Shown: positions 1 through 11,024 of the stretch, piece after piece | How positions within the stretch are numbered: position 1 is the stretch's first letter | Layout: each line of letters starts with the position of its first letter | Source: Chaenocephalus aceratus | Taxonomy: Eukaryota; Chordata; Actinopteri; Perciformes; Channichthyidae | Reading direction: 5' to 3' | Assembly: GCA_023974075.1 (NCBI GenBank) | Contig: JAMFTG010000562.1 | Location: 62,001 to 126,000, forward strand | DNA: 64,000 bases | Program-made: the position numbers and the translations under genes | The notes under the pieces: model-generated | Databases searched by the model: none | What the model was told of the DNA's origin: nothing | What the model saw: only the letters and a program-made list of their open reading frames with translations

Positions 1-118
1 CAGAGAGGTGACGTTCCACGTCCCCAAAGCCAGCTTCTGTCGCCCGGGTCTGGTCCGTCGAGAACCTCCGCTTTCACTGCCACCCTTCTGGCAGCGCACC
101 TGACCCCATCGCTGTTTC
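1..118. other. Flank upstream of first hAT, unassigned
   Basis: About 118 bases precede the first transposon's target duplication. No motif or splice-bounded reading frame is recognised. The 87-codon open frame that runs through it on the minus strand reads into the terminal repeat of the transposon and is not credible. Confidence 0.4.
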
Positions 119-126
119 CCGTAGGT

Positions 127-1579
127 CAGGGGTGCCCAACCAGTCGATCGCGATCGACCGGTCGATCGCAGCGAGATTCCCAGTCGATCGCGAGATTCCC
201 AGTCGATCGCGAGATGTGTCTAAAAATAGCACAACAATATTCAGTTTTATCGTTAATGTCCTATAACTTAATCTTCCCGTGCCAGAATAATGCACTTGAA
301 CGCACCAAAGCTTTGTGATTGGCCGGCGTGACCCCATGTGTGGGGGCGTGGCTGGTGGGCAGTGGGCACTATTTCGCTGACGTTGTCCGTGTCAACAGGA
401 GTGACAGTCTGCACACAAACAAGACCGTAATCATGGCAGAAGCAAAAAAGCCCAAAATATATAATGTTCACTCCGAGTGGGAGGATGATTATTTTTGTAT
501 CTATTCCAATTCAAAGTCCATCTGTCTCATCTGCAATGCGAGCGTGGCTTTATCGAAGAAGGGTAATTTAGGAGCGGCATTTCAAAACAGTGCTCAAACG
601 CTACGAGACGGAATTCCCTCCTGATTCTGCCCTATGCTCCAAAAGGGGAGGGGCCTGAAAGGACAGCTAAATGCACAGCAGTCCATTTCCACCAGGCCCA
701 ACAACAAGATCAAGGCTGCTACCAGAGCATCTTATCGTGTCAGTCACGTTCTTGAGAAACACATGAAGTCTTGCAAAGACGGTGAAGTTGTGAAAGAAGC
801 TTTCCTGGAGGCTGCCGACGCGCTTTTTGGGGGAAAGTAAAAATAACAGAAGCATTTCAACAGGTTTTTGATATAATAAAAACTCAAGTTAGATACCGTT
901 ATTAATCAGCTGTAAGTTTGAGTTTGTTTGAATTTATTCATTATAATTATTGTACAAAATGGTATAAGAATGCAAACTTAAATTGATTATAGTCTATTAT
1001 CAATTCAGGTTAAGAAACTAGTGTTGCTTGCATCCTATTTTAAAGGCATTTCTTTTATACTCTACTAAAATGCAACAAAAAAAGGGTTTGATTCTAATTC
1101 TAATGTTGTCTTTTTTATTGCACTTTGACAGATTCCTGTGTAGCTTCAGATCTGAGTTGTCTTATTATTAGTAAGCCTAATTTATACTTTTGTAGCAACA
1201 CTATTTTTATATAATGGCAAAGAAAGGATTCAGAGTCTTTTCTTTTTTCCCTGTGTCACATGTGGCAGCACTGTTCAATGCTTCTTAAACATTACCCACT
1301 GTAGTGACGTGTGAATAAACTCCAACTCTGTATCAACAACACTGTTGTGTAACTTAAGTTAACTACTTGTATGTGTGTAGATTAAAAAGAGGTGAGATAA
1401 AGGATCTACAGTATTTTATGGAGTATTAATCGTATGGTCAGTTTTATACAAGTAGAAGTGTGTATTACCTGGTAGCAGGCTGTCAGTAATGGCTACGCCT
1501 CTCTATTTGGACTGGTAGATCTCGGCAGACTGGCAACTTTAAAAGTAGCTCTCGGTTCAAAAAAGGTTGGGCACCCCTG
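127..1579 (+). mobile_element. hAT-superfamily DNA transposon, internally deleted
   Basis: The element starts CAGGGGTGCCCAACC and ends with the reverse complement GGTTGGGCACCCCTG. It is flanked by a perfect 8-bp target duplication, CCGTAGGT, at 119-126 and 1580-1587. An 8-bp duplication with CAG...CTG ends is the hAT signature. The left subterminal region repeats GTCGATCGCGA-type motifs several times, plausibly transposase binding sites. At 1,453 bp it is far shorter than an autonomous hAT element. It keeps only the 5' part of a transposase gene (433-840), and the rest (about 840-1500) is AT-rich without a frame. Superfamily assignment is secure; family is not assigned. Confidence 0.93.
433..840 (+). 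pseudogene. hAT transposase N-terminal remnant (BED zinc finger)
   Basis: The frame opens at the ATG at 433 and reads to a stop at 622-624. It begins with short Lys-rich sequence, then an aromatic tryptophan/tyrosine region (EWEDDYFC) and a CLIC pair, as in BED-type zinc fingers at the start of hAT transposases of the GTF2IRD2/ZBED-like type. The second half of the finger (H-x-H/C) is missing: the next frame (634-840) resumes downstream in the transposase with KAATRASYRVSHVLEKHMKSC and an FLEAADALFG-like segment that normally follows the finger. So there is a small deletion or frameshift near 600-640, and everything after about 135 residues, including the catalytic RNase-H-like fold and the dimerisation domain, is gone. 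It cannot encode an active transposase. Confidence 0.72.
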
Positions 1580-1587
1580 CCGTAGGT

Positions 1588-2170
1588 GGTGGTAAACAGC
1601 ATTCGCACTAAATAGAAAATAAAACACATGAAATAAATTCAACCAACTAATTGTCATGAAATACCCATGAATCAAAGGTCACTTTAACATGCTGCAGCAG
1701 GCTGTGAAGAACAGATGACGGAGCACACAAAGGGAGCTCCAGCCGACAGGAGAAAGTGAATTCCTTAAAGAACGTCTAACTTTAACACTGATCTCGTCAA
1801 CCTCCTCTAACATGGCAGGTCAACCAGGTTATGGGATTGGACACATTAGGGATTAAGGATTAAATAGTGGATTATAAAGCCCCCCCTGTTCCAGGATTTT
1901 CTATGTGACAGTTTCATACATGGAGATGCGACTGGTCAGAATGTTTAAGAGGGAAGGGGATTTCTTCGTGAGCCCTAAGCCGGTCCGGCGGTGGGCTGGC
2001 AAGTTTTAACAACGGGGCTTAGTCCTGCTGGAGAGATAAATGACGTGAATGATGATCAGGTTGTCAGACTTTGTCAGTAAGTAAAGCTGCCACTTGCCCT
2101 TGCTTCCTTCCTGCTTTTTTGACATAATAGTCTTTATATTGGCATCACTGTTCCGTGGGTGCTTGATGCT
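1588..2170. other. Stretch without recognised feature
   Basis: No reading frame, repeat end or RNA-like structure was recognised here. Base composition is ordinary and the sequence looks single-copy. Confidence 0.5.
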
Positions 2171-2620
2171 GTCAAATCAAATCAAATCAAGTTTATAAAC
2201 GATTTTTGGTGGAGCCAAAGTGATGTACATATAATAAAATTAGCCTACAGTAGAGACACTTTACAGCAAATACAACAGCACAGATTGTTCAGAATATCAG
2301 TATGAGAAAAACGACACCCTCTATCCTTAGACCCTCTGTCCTTAGACCCTCTGTCCTTAGACCCTCTGTCCTTAGACCCTCACATCGTACAAGGAAAAAC
2401 TTCCAGAGAAACCCCACAGTTTAAAGGGAACATGGGAGAAACCTCAGGGAGAGCAACAGAGGAGGGATCGCTCTCCCAGGACGGACAGACGTGCAATAGA
2501 TGCCGTGTGTAAATCCAAGAGATAATACATTTTACAGCAAATAGACCGAATGTTAGGAAATGCATGTGTCTGTAATAAGAAGATGAATCCACGAGGATGT
2601 CAGCTACAATCCTGTGGAAG
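2171..2620. repeat. Teleost interspersed repeat with AAATC tail
   Basis: The block opens with tandem AAATC units (from about 2176) followed by a 'tttataaa' motif. Further on is a segment with AAAAACTTCCAGAGAAACC, GGGAGAAACCTC and CTCCCAGGACGGACAGACGTG-like wording that I recognise as a common dispersed repeat of fish genomes. I cannot assign it to a class: an AAATC-type end is compatible with the 3' end of a LINE on the minus strand. The minus-strand open frame across it is a shadow. Confidence 0.5.
2325..2382. repeat. 15-bp minisatellite
   Basis: About four copies of CCTTAGACCCTCTGT in tandem, nearly perfect, inside the interspersed repeat. Confidence 0.9.
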
Positions 2621-3029
2621 CCATCAGGGAAGCAGCATGACGAGACACAAGGCAGGACCGCAGAGACAGGTTCAGCCACGACCCGAAGTCCACGACTTAA
2701 TCCAGAACTCAGGATAGAGGATCCAAGACACAGGACTACAGCAAGAGGATCAGCCTCGACTCCGGATCCCGGCGTAGATATAGATACAAAACAAGAAAAA
2801 ATATTTGGCTGGGTTAATCGGAACAAGAGAATACACAGACACAGACAGAGAGGGAAAGGTCATTGGATAAAAGTTATTCTTGATAACCCTGTAGAAAGAT
2901 CTCATGAACTTCCCCACTCAATCTATCAAGACCCGAGCAGTTCTATTAGATATGAAACAGAGATAGGGAGCACAACAACCTATCTCTTCGTCAGATGCAC
3001 TCCCCCGCTTATCTAAGCGACTCTGTACC

Positions 3030-3181
3030 CCGTTACCCTCTACAAGGCCATAGACCAGCAGAGGGGACCGTTACCCTCTACAAGGCCATAGACCAGCAGA
3101 GGGGACCGTTACCCTCTACAAGGCCATAGACCAGCAGAGGGGACCGTTACCCTCTACAAAGCCATAGACCAGCAGAGGGAA
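3030..3181. repeat. 38-bp minisatellite, four copies
   Basis: Four consecutive 38-bp units start at 3030, 3068, 3106 and 3144. Each begins CCGTTACCCTCTACAA and ends AGCAGAGGGGA; the last has one internal substitution and a shorter G run. Near identity implies recent expansion. Confidence 0.95.
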
Positions 3182-3333
3182 AATGGGGGGTGGCTAAGGG
3201 TAAGGGTTTTTAAGAACCGCAAGGGTCTAAAGGGAAAAAGATTAAATATAAGGTACTATATTTTAAGTAATCCTATCTACTATTCCTATATTTGAATAAT
3301 GTATAAACTATTTTAAAAATACTTTATGAAATC

Positions 3334-3790
3334 CTATGTTATGTTATACATATTAAAATAATAACTAAATAAATGAATAAATAGATAATTAAACAAAAGC
3401 CAGAGAAAAAAGTGAGTTTTAAGTGTTGATTTAAAAAACCCCAGGGTCTGGGCCGACCTCACATGGAGGGGCAAAGTATTCCAGAGCCTAGGGCCAGCCG
3501 CTGCGAAAGCTCGATGCCCTCGGGTTTTAAGCCTGATCTTAGGCACTATCAACAACAGCTGATCAGCCGACCTTAAGGCTCTGCCTGGGGTGTAGCGATG
3601 GAGGAGTTCGGCTACATAGGCCGGAGGAGCCAGCCCATTTAGGGCTTAAAAACAAATAAAAGGAGTTTAAAATCTATTCTGAACCGAACTGGAAGCCAGT
3701 GCAATGAGGCCAGAATTGGGGTGATATGGTCACGCTTTGTATGGCCAGTAAGAAGACGTGCAGCTGCATTCTGTCCCGTGTTTTAGGAGG
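3334..3790 (-). pseudogene. LINE reverse transcriptase C-terminal fragment (CR1/L2 group)
   Basis: Read on the minus strand, the sequence gives the typical C-terminal end of CR1/L2-group LINE polyproteins: QNAAARLL, then KRDHITPILASLHWLPV, a gap caused by a frameshift near 3640, then RTRGHRAFAAAGPRLWNTLP-like and TLGFFKSTLKTHF motifs, ending near 3334. The upstream endonuclease and most of the reverse transcriptase are absent (5' truncation, typical of LINE insertions). The stop is followed by AT-rich 3' sequence. It is a dead fragment. Exact family is not assigned; it differs from the L2 copies at 4.3 kb and 42.3 kb. Confidence 0.8.
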
Positions 3791-4285
3791 TTTTTGGGGG
3801 CTATGATCATGAAGGTTTTTTTGAACATGTAGGTATCATTTGCAAGACACTAAGCAAGTTATTTTGCTTAGTGGTTTGAAATCCTTGAATGGAAACTAAA
3901 AGGGTTTTTGTAGATGTGTTAGGGAACTTCAGGAAACGTTAAGAACTGTCTTAGGGTTTAACTGTAACTAAAGCCACGTAGGTCCACAGACTTATTTGAG
4001 GGAATCCCACCTTCCTAGCAGAGGGTCCCATGCATCCTAAAGAAACTCTAAAACTCAATGATGTGACCATCAGATTTTGAAGGATCTAGGACCTACAGAG
4101 ATCCTGGTAATTGTTGCAGTGATGATGACTGTCTTTAAGAGTTCTCCAGGGACCGGTCATTTCTCTAAAGTATTTTGTCCTGGCAATTATTGAAAGGGAT
4201 CCAGGAGTTCCTGGTTTCCCAGCAAAGGACACGTCACACTCTCTGGGTGTCCTTGGAAAGGGTTCAAGAGAATCCAGTAGACCTC
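3791..4285. other. Stretch without recognised feature
   Basis: Single-copy-looking sequence between two LINE fragments. No gene or repeat end recognised. Confidence 0.45.
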
Positions 4286-4287
4286 AG

Positions 4288-4675
4288 GGGTGGATCCCCC
4301 TCGCTGCGAGGGGGACCCAAGTTCCCATCAGCAAAAACACGTGGGTTTGCTATCCTGGCTCCAAGATGGTGGAATGAGCTCCCCATTGACATCAGGACAG
4401 CAGATAGCTTACACACCTTCCGGCGCAGACTGAAAACTCACCTCTTTCGACTCCACCTCGAGCGATAGAACTATTAACAAAGCACTTATACTAATAAAGG
4501 ACTGGCTTACCTAAAGCCAGTTGAGTAGCACTTGAAACGATTGGCTCTTTGAAACCTGATGTTCTTATATGATTCTGTTTTCTTCAAGGTTGTGTCTTCC
4601 TGGTCGAATGTACTTATTGTAAGTCGCTTTGGATAAAAGCGTCAGCTAAATGCAATGTAATGTAATGTAATGTGG
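4288..4675 (+). mobile_element. L2-type LINE, 5'-truncated 3' end
   Basis: The plus strand reads GGPKFPSAKTRGFAILAP, WWNELPID and TFRRRLKTHLFRLHLER and then a stop at 4466-4468. That is the C-terminus of the same LINE family that gives a 373-codon frame at 42537-43658. After the stop comes about 200 bp of 3' UTR ending in a segment that reads GTCGCTTTGGATAAAAGCG and a short ATGTA tandem tail (to about 4673). Only the last ~60 codons remain. The join to the 42-kb copy in both protein end and 3' UTR makes the assignment firm; L2 clade is from family knowledge. Confidence 0.88.
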
Positions 4676-5875
4676 TTGAGGGGGACATCGGGGTCTTTTA
4701 CAGGATTCACTGTACTTGTATTCACTATGGCCTGCATATCAAGCCTGTGCAGCCTTACATGTCTGTATGGAGGTCTTTGTAATCACTGGGATGTTTGCAG
4801 GAACAGTTTTATAGGTCAGAGTCAGGGAGTTCTTCATCAGACATTCTCAGCCTTGCCAATAAAACCCCACATTATCAACAATGAAATACCACTCGCTCTA
4901 ACAGCCAAATGGGTGTAATCACATATATTGTCAACATATCATCTCACATACAAAACCAGAAATGAAAGGCTTGAATGTAAATGAAAAAAACTAAACAAGA
5001 TGCCACTATCGCCTGAGTCTCGGCTGCCAAGTCAAAACCTGCGGGTATGTCAGGATGTCACTAAGTCAGGACAAGCATGGAATGAAGAGAAAATGAGGAA
5101 TGAGGGGAGATGGAGGGATAAAGGGATGGATGAGGAGAAGTGGGTGCAGCTGGTGCCCTTTGTCTCTCCAGTACTTGGTCCTCGGAGCTTCAGATCCTCT
5201 GGGGGGGCAGAGAAAGCCCCAGTAATGACATGCTAATGTAACTGTCAGGAAAGAAAAGTAAAAGATCGGAAATTGCGCCGATTCTCTGCCATAAATGGGC
5301 AACATTGCAAAAAGGAGGGGAATACTCCACAATCTTTCATATGAAAAGTGATAAAAGCCTTGATAAATCCCAATAAAAAGGGATTTGGATATATGAGGCT
5401 AGTAGATAGAAGCGGAATGGGGGAGTAGGGATGCAGGAGGGGGAGGACGGATAAAGGTGTAATTGTGGTTGGAGAGAGTCGAAGCAAACAATGCCTGCTG
5501 GGAAATCTGCATGTGGAGTCGGATGGTTTCTGGCTTTGCATCCCCGTTTGAAAACAACCTGTTTGTAACCCCTGTATAGTAAACCAAAATGAGTGTCAAA
5601 CCCCTTCATCACTAAAGTTAACTTCCACGCTTGAAAGTGCAGCGGACAATAGTTTCAGCCCAGAAGATTTAACTCTAATTTTCTAAAGAATATTTGTTCT
5701 TCAAATAATACGTAAAGATGCTACATGTGGTATTTTGACCTTAGCTTTTGATCACCATAAGATTTCTGAGACATGAGTTTATTGTCTAGAAATCAAACTT
5801 TCCTTTGAAACATCGGACCGGACTGAGTTGGGCTGATTTCCCGAAGCAAAAGGAGGCGATAATGTCTGACAATGG
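4676..5875. other. Single-copy sequence, no gene recognised
   Basis: No credible coding region. Overlapping minus-strand open frames at 5066-5612 lack family motifs and look like chance. The stretch around 5240-5420 has the look of a constrained non-coding element (AT-rich blocks such as CTTTCATATGAAAAGTG and TTGATAAATCCC), but conservation cannot be tested here. Confidence 0.4.
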
Positions 5876-5879
5876 GGAC

Positions 5880-6085
5880 GACTATGGCTGCGAGGGAGTG
5901 GGTCGTCTTTCATCAGAAGTTTCTGGGTTCATTCCCAGCCGTGCAGTCACAACATGTTGATGTGTCCTTGAGCATATTGAACCCTGAGGTGCTTATGATG
6001 GCCAACGGTGAGTGTGTGAGTGTGTGAAAGATGACACATACATGTAAAGCACTTTGAAGAGTCATAAAGAATAATATTTCTATAC
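5880..6085 (+). mobile_element. tRNA-derived SINE
   Basis: The 5' part has a decayed pol III box A-like segment near 5885-5905 and a clear box B-like TGGGTTCATTCCC at about 5924-5936. This is followed by the tRNA-unrelated body typical of a widespread teleost SINE (GTGTCCTTGAGCA, GTGAGTGTGTGAGTG, AAAGCACTTTGAAGAG). No tRNA cloverleaf can be drawn, so it is not a tRNA gene. A related copy in the opposite orientation is at 31885-32067. Confidence 0.7.
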
Positions 6086-6489
6086 AAACGGTATAGGTGT
6101 ATCTAATATCCAATAAGGAGTGGTTATACTTTACATTGTAAAACAATACATCTGCACATAGGTATTTGAAACTGCGATATAATGAATGCTCCAAACAAAG
6201 CAAAACAACAGCAACGTGCAAACCTTCCACATTCACAATGCAGCTCGTTTCTTTTGAATCATTCGGGTGTGTTTGAGAACATGTTAAATGACATTAGCAT
6301 ATTACATGTTTCCAAACACAAATACTGCTTCTACATATATCTGCTCATAGTTGTTCATAATGTAGATACATTTTTTAGAGCAGGAAACAAATCCACTCAC
6401 TAAAGATTTTGTTTAATTAAAATAATTTAGAATGTCCTCAGATAGTTGCTGCCTCGCTCTCCTCTGCTGCTTTACTTTGGAATCACATT

Positions 6490-6585
6490 TGAAGTGTGTA
6501 GACATGTGTGTAGACATGTATGTGTAGACATGTATGTATTCATGTATGTGTAGACATGTATGTGTTCATGTATGTGTCATGTCTT
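6490..6585. repeat. GTGTAGACATGTAT minisatellite
   Basis: Several imperfect copies of GTAGACATGTATGT and TTCATGTATGTGT alternate across about 95 bp. Confidence 0.75.
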
Positions 6586-6846
6586 GATCAAGTAGAAATT
6601 CGCAGGAGGACCTAAAGAAGCAAAAATATTATAAATCGCAGGAAACAGAAAAACATATTTATTAAATATAACAATTCTACAAAAAATACCTGAAGGACTT
6701 TGATTGACCATTCATATTATTATAACTGTTATATTGTTATATATGTTACAATTGTAAAATGTTTTCACTTATAAATATATGTAATGTGAGAGATGCAAAA
6801 TATCCTTGCAGGTTACATGGCATTATTTATATTTTATATAATGCAA
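6586..6846. other. AT-rich stretch, nothing recognised
   Basis: No frame, repeat end or structured RNA recognised. Confidence 0.4.
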
Positions 6847-6902
6847 AAGTGTGTGGGTGGTGTGTGTGTGGTGTGTGTGTGGTGTGTGTGTGTGTGTGTG
6901 AT
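6847..6902. repeat. GT-rich microsatellite
   Basis: GT dinucleotide runs interrupted by GGT. The open frames through it are artefacts of the repeat. Confidence 0.95.
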
Positions 6903-7071
6903 GTCTCAGTTCTCATGCAGCTAACTCCCCTCCTCCCCATGCCCATGAGGAAGAGGTGAAGCAGGACTCTCCTCTTCCACCTGGATGCACCACAGAACAC
7001 ACCAGGGCCCTCCTCAATCCGGACCCTTTGGAACCATGCTCACACACATGCACATCCTGGTTTCCCCATCA

Positions 7072-7078
<7 letters not shown>

Positions 7079-7104
<26 letters not shown>

Positions 7105-7108
7105 ACCA

Positions 7109-7163
<55 letters not shown>

Positions 7164-7193
7164 AACACACACACACACCACACCACACACACA
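7079..7193. repeat. CA microsatellite
   Basis: About 115 bp of CA repeat with a few CC and CAA interruptions. It produces low-complexity His-Thr and Cys-Val open frames on both strands that are not genes. Confidence 0.97.
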
Positions 7194-7843
7194 CACTGAG
7201 GCGCTGGCAGAGAGCAGTGCAGGCCTTGGCACAGTTCACCTTAATATGAGGCAGATTTGAGCCCCCTGCCACTGCCGGGGGGCCGATTGAGAGGCAGACA
7301 GAGAGAGGGAGAGACTTTAGAGCAGGGTGGATTGTTGGCATATGCTGTGTGTGTCTGTGTTTCTGTGAAGCCTTGGCTGGCCGACCACAACCACTTTGGG
7401 CCTCCCTGAAGAGATGCTGAACAGAGAGAAAAGCAGAACCACAATGGGGTTTTGCCCTTTGTGTGGACAATTCATTAAAACCCATTTATTTCCTCCTTTA
7501 ATTCATTCTGTTTCTCTGTCTCTGTTCTGTTTAACAAACGCTTGTCAAAGCTGGCCACAGAGAGAGGGGCTGAGGCCAAACTGGAGCCGTCCCATCCAGA
7601 CCACCACCAGCTTCAGAGGGCTGCGGGGGGCTCTGTAGACTCCCTGCAGCACACTGACGCTGGCTCCAGATAAACATCCATTCACACAGTAATCATTCTT
7701 CATAAGATACATGAACACGAGTCATCATCATATTATTATGCGAATACAGCTAGTAAAATAGGAAAGGGTTTACGTTAAGCATGATCATGTTATTAAGGTA
7801 GGTCTTCTGAAACAAGCAAATATGAATAAGAAATAATTCAAAT
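7194..7843. other. Single-copy sequence with conserved-element look
   Basis: No gene recognised. The segment at about 7440-7520 contains homeodomain-like ATTCATTAAA and TTTAATTCATT blocks and looks like vertebrate conserved non-coding DNA. This is an impression only. Confidence 0.35.
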
Positions 7844-8068
7844 CTGGGGACCAGAGTTCCCGTTAGCCGGTAATTACCGGACTACGACCGGTAAAATATG
7901 CTGAAGACCGGCAAATCTAAATCTCTCCGGTCAAAGTGTCCGTTCAAAATAATTTCCGTTTAGCGCAATACCACATCAGTTGCGCAACTTGCGCCACTTA
8001 TGTGACAGACAAGAATAGTCAATTATAATGTCTAACACGTAATGTGGAGAAAGAGATGTCCTGTATGG

Positions 8069-8280
8069 TGTAGTGCCGTGAAAAGAGAGTCGGAGGCTGT
8101 GTATTAAGAATGGAGTTCCAATCTTTATTATCCATTAATATCAGAGAGGCTAACACATGAACTGCTCTGCCTTATGAGCTAGCAGGAATGGCAGCTAAAG
8201 CTACCGGTGTTCCCCACTAAAGGGTCCGTGTGGCAACACAATAAGCATGGTGAATTATGGTCCCACATGGTGTCACCACA
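8069..8280 (-). repeat. 3' LTR of the minus-strand Gypsy element
   Basis: 212 bp, TG...CA ends, matches 11595-11804 with only scattered differences and a 2-base length difference. Confidence 0.93.
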
Positions 8281-8374
8281 CAAGCCCCCCCAGAATTCAC
8301 ACAAACAAAATCAGCATGGCGCGGAGGAACGACACGCCGACCCCCACGACTCCTGAGCACGGGAGTCGGAACAA

Positions 8375-11024
8375 TTACTTCTGCCTGTGCGGCCCCCGTC
8401 GCGGAGGTCGAGCCAGCACCACCGGCTGGTCCAAGTCCAGGTGAGCAGCCTTCACCCGGTCCACCGAGACGTGCTCGGCCTTGCCATCCAGGTCGACCAC
8501 CAGGTGCTTGTCCCCGTGCTCTAAGACCCGGAAAGGCCCATCGTAAGGGGGCTGCAGGGGACCTCTGTGCGCATCGTGCCGGAAAAACACGTGCCTGAAC
8601 CTGGGACACCTGAGTACCGTGCTGAGTAGTAGGGATTGGAGCAAAGGCCTCAGCGGCGTCCTGCAGGAAAGCCCGCTGGGCCGACGCCGACCAGGGAGCC
8701 GATGCGTTAGGGAGGAAATCCCCTGGAACTCTCAACGGCTGCCTGTAGACCATCTCAGCCGTAGAGCACTGCAGGTCTTCTTTAGCGCAGTCCTCAGGCC
8801 CAGCATCACCCAGGGCAGCTTGTCGACCCAATTCCCGTCCGTAAGGCCGGCTTTGAGGGCAGCCGGCTTTGAGGGCCGCCTTCATGGAGCGATGGAAGCT
8901 TTGACCTGGTCAAACCTCCTCTCAGGCACCAGGAAACGCTCCAAAGGGGCCTTCATGTGGTGGTGCACCTTAGCGCGCTGACAAGCCACGCACTCACCAG
9001 CCACGCACTCACCAGCCCAAGTCCTCACGTCCTTTTTCAGCCCATGCCAGACGAACTTCGCGGCCACCAAGCGCACCGAAGGCTTAACACCGGGGTGTGA
9101 CAGTCCGTGCACTGCCTCGAACACAGAGCGCCTCCAGCTGGCGGGAACGACTGGCCGCGACAGGACTGAGGAGACGTCACACAAGAGGTTAACGCCAGCG
9201 TCGCCGAACACCACGTCCTCCAAGCGCAGCCCCGCGCCCTCCACCTTCAGAGCCTGGACGCCGGGATCTGTGACATGGTCCGCCGCCATGCGAGTATAGT
9301 CCAGGCCCAACTGGATGGCTCCGATGACGACTCCGGAAAGGCAATCAGTTCACGGTCAAAAGCGCTGTACCTGCGTTCTCTGGGCGTCAGCTGGCGGCTG
9401 AAAAAGGCGAGCGGCTGCCAAGCGCCCTCCACCCACTGCTCGTGCACCGCGCCGACCGCGTAGTCCGACGCGTCCGTTGTGATGGAGATGGGAGCCGCAG
9501 ATGATGGGTGTGCCAGCAAAGCCGCCTGAGCCAACGCGGTTTTGACCTCAGCAAAAGCGACGTCCGCCTCAGCTGTCCAGTCGATCGCCTGGACGGGGGT
9601 CTTGCCTTTCAACGCTTCATACAGCGGCCGCATGATGTGTGCGGCCCGGGCGATGAAACGGTGTAGAAAGTCACCATCCCCAGAAACTCACGGTGCGACC
9701 GGGCTGTGAGCGGGCGAGGAAAAGAAGCAACAGCCTGCACCTTCGCTGGCAGAGGTGCCGCACCACCCTTGGTGATGCGTTGCCCCAGGAAATCAATGTC
9801 AGACAGCCCAAACTGGCACTTTGCAGGATTGATGATTAATCTGTGTTCGTTGAGCCGCGTGAAAAGGGCTCGGAGGTGAGACAGGTGCTCCTGCACTGAA
9901 GCGCTTGCGACGAGTATGTCGTCGAGGTAGACAAACACAAACGGCAGGTCCCGCAGCACCGAATCCATCAGGCGCTGGAATGTCTGAGCGGCATTCTTGA
10001 GTCCAAAAGGCATCCGCAGGAACTCAAAAAGTCCAAAAGGCGTTATCACTGCTGTCTTGGGAATGTCCAGAGGGTGCATGGGCACGTGGTGGTATCCACG
10101 CACCAGGTCCATCTTGGAAAACACCCCCGTACCGGGCCAGATGCGCTGAAAATTCCTGAATGTGCGGCACCGGATAGCGGTCAGGGGTAGTGGCGTCGTT
10201 GAGTCGGCGGTAATCCCCGCACTGGCGGAACCCGCCGTTCGGTTTGGGGACGACGTGCAGGGGGGAAGCGCAAGGACTGTCAGAGCGGCGGACAATGCCC
10301 AGGCGCTCCATGGTTGCGAACTCCGCCCCCGCTACAGCCAGCTTAGAAGGGTTCAACCGCCGGGCCCTAGCGTAGTGACGTGGTGCTCCACGCCATGCTT
10401 AGTGGTAAGCGCAGAGAAGGTGGCCAGCGACAGGTCTGGAAACTCGGCCAACAGTCTGAGAAACGTGTCTGCCCGCGACAGCGAGCCCGACAGCCCGTCA
10501 TACGCTGCGCTGCCAAGTGTGCACACGAGGGAAGAAAATGTTAAGGCATCAACCAAACGCCTATTCTTAATGTCCACTAAGAGTCCATGAGCACACAAAA
10601 AATCCGCTCCGAGGAGGTGAAAAGAAATGTCCGCCGTCACAAAATCCCAGCTGAAACGCTGTCCTCCGATGCACAAACACATAGGCCTCACGCCGTACGT
10701 GCGAATGGGACCGCCGTTAGCCGTCGTCAATCACGGTCCGTGCCCACCCCAGGTGATGTCTTCACTCGACGCTGGAACTACACTCCGTTGAGAGCCCGTG
10801 TCACACAGAAAAAGGCTCCCTGAAACGCTGTCGCTGACGAAGAGGAGCCTGCACGTGCCGCCGACGCTCAGGGCCACTACTGAGCGCCGCCCCCTCCGTT
10901 TCCCGGGGGTTTGTAGCTGCACGGAGCGATGCATATCTTCACCATTGTCCCGAAACGTGCGTGGTAAAAGCACTCTCCGGTGTCTCCACGCCGGCTCGAT
11001 ACAGCCGTGTCCTGCCTCCGCCAC
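8375..11024 (-). pseudogene. Gypsy pol: protease, RT, RNase H, broken integrase
   Basis: Reading down the minus strand: an aspartic protease with the active-site triplet in LFLCDTGSQRSVV (frame 10731-11024); reverse transcriptase with CGDYRRLND, FSKMDLVRGYH and the catalytic VYLDDILVAS (9609-10356, two frames); RNase H with TTDASDYAVGAV and FDRELIAF (9247-9633); and the integrase N-terminal zinc-binding region HGLSHPG...CVACQRA (8882-9310). Between about 8885 and the C-terminal piece (8375-8644, with GPFRVLEHGDKHLVVDLDGK) the catalytic D,D-35-E core is missing, an internal deletion. A 15-bp duplication at about 8987-9015 doubles AGECV inside the zinc-binding region. Frameshifts separate most domains. 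No function remains. Confidence 0.88.

Noticed and set aside
2380..3016. 148-codon minus and 139-codon plus frames
   Set aside because: They overlap an interspersed repeat on opposite strands, carry no domain motifs and have no splice or start context.
3030..3181. Regular direct repeats resembling a CRISPR array
   Set aside because: Units are contiguous with no spacers, and this is eukaryotic DNA; it is a minisatellite. The array at 39660-40080 was rejected as CRISPR for the same reason.
5880..6085. Possible tRNA gene because of a box B-like motif
   Set aside because: Box A is decayed, no cloverleaf forms, and the following body is SINE sequence.
6956..7485. Overlapping open frames with His-Thr or Cys-Val repeats
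   Set aside because: They are translations of the CA/GT microsatellite on both strands. The same applies to frames at 22569-22989, 23412-23890, 24538-24800 and 25426-25975, apart from the splice-bounded exon candidate at 22638-22727.
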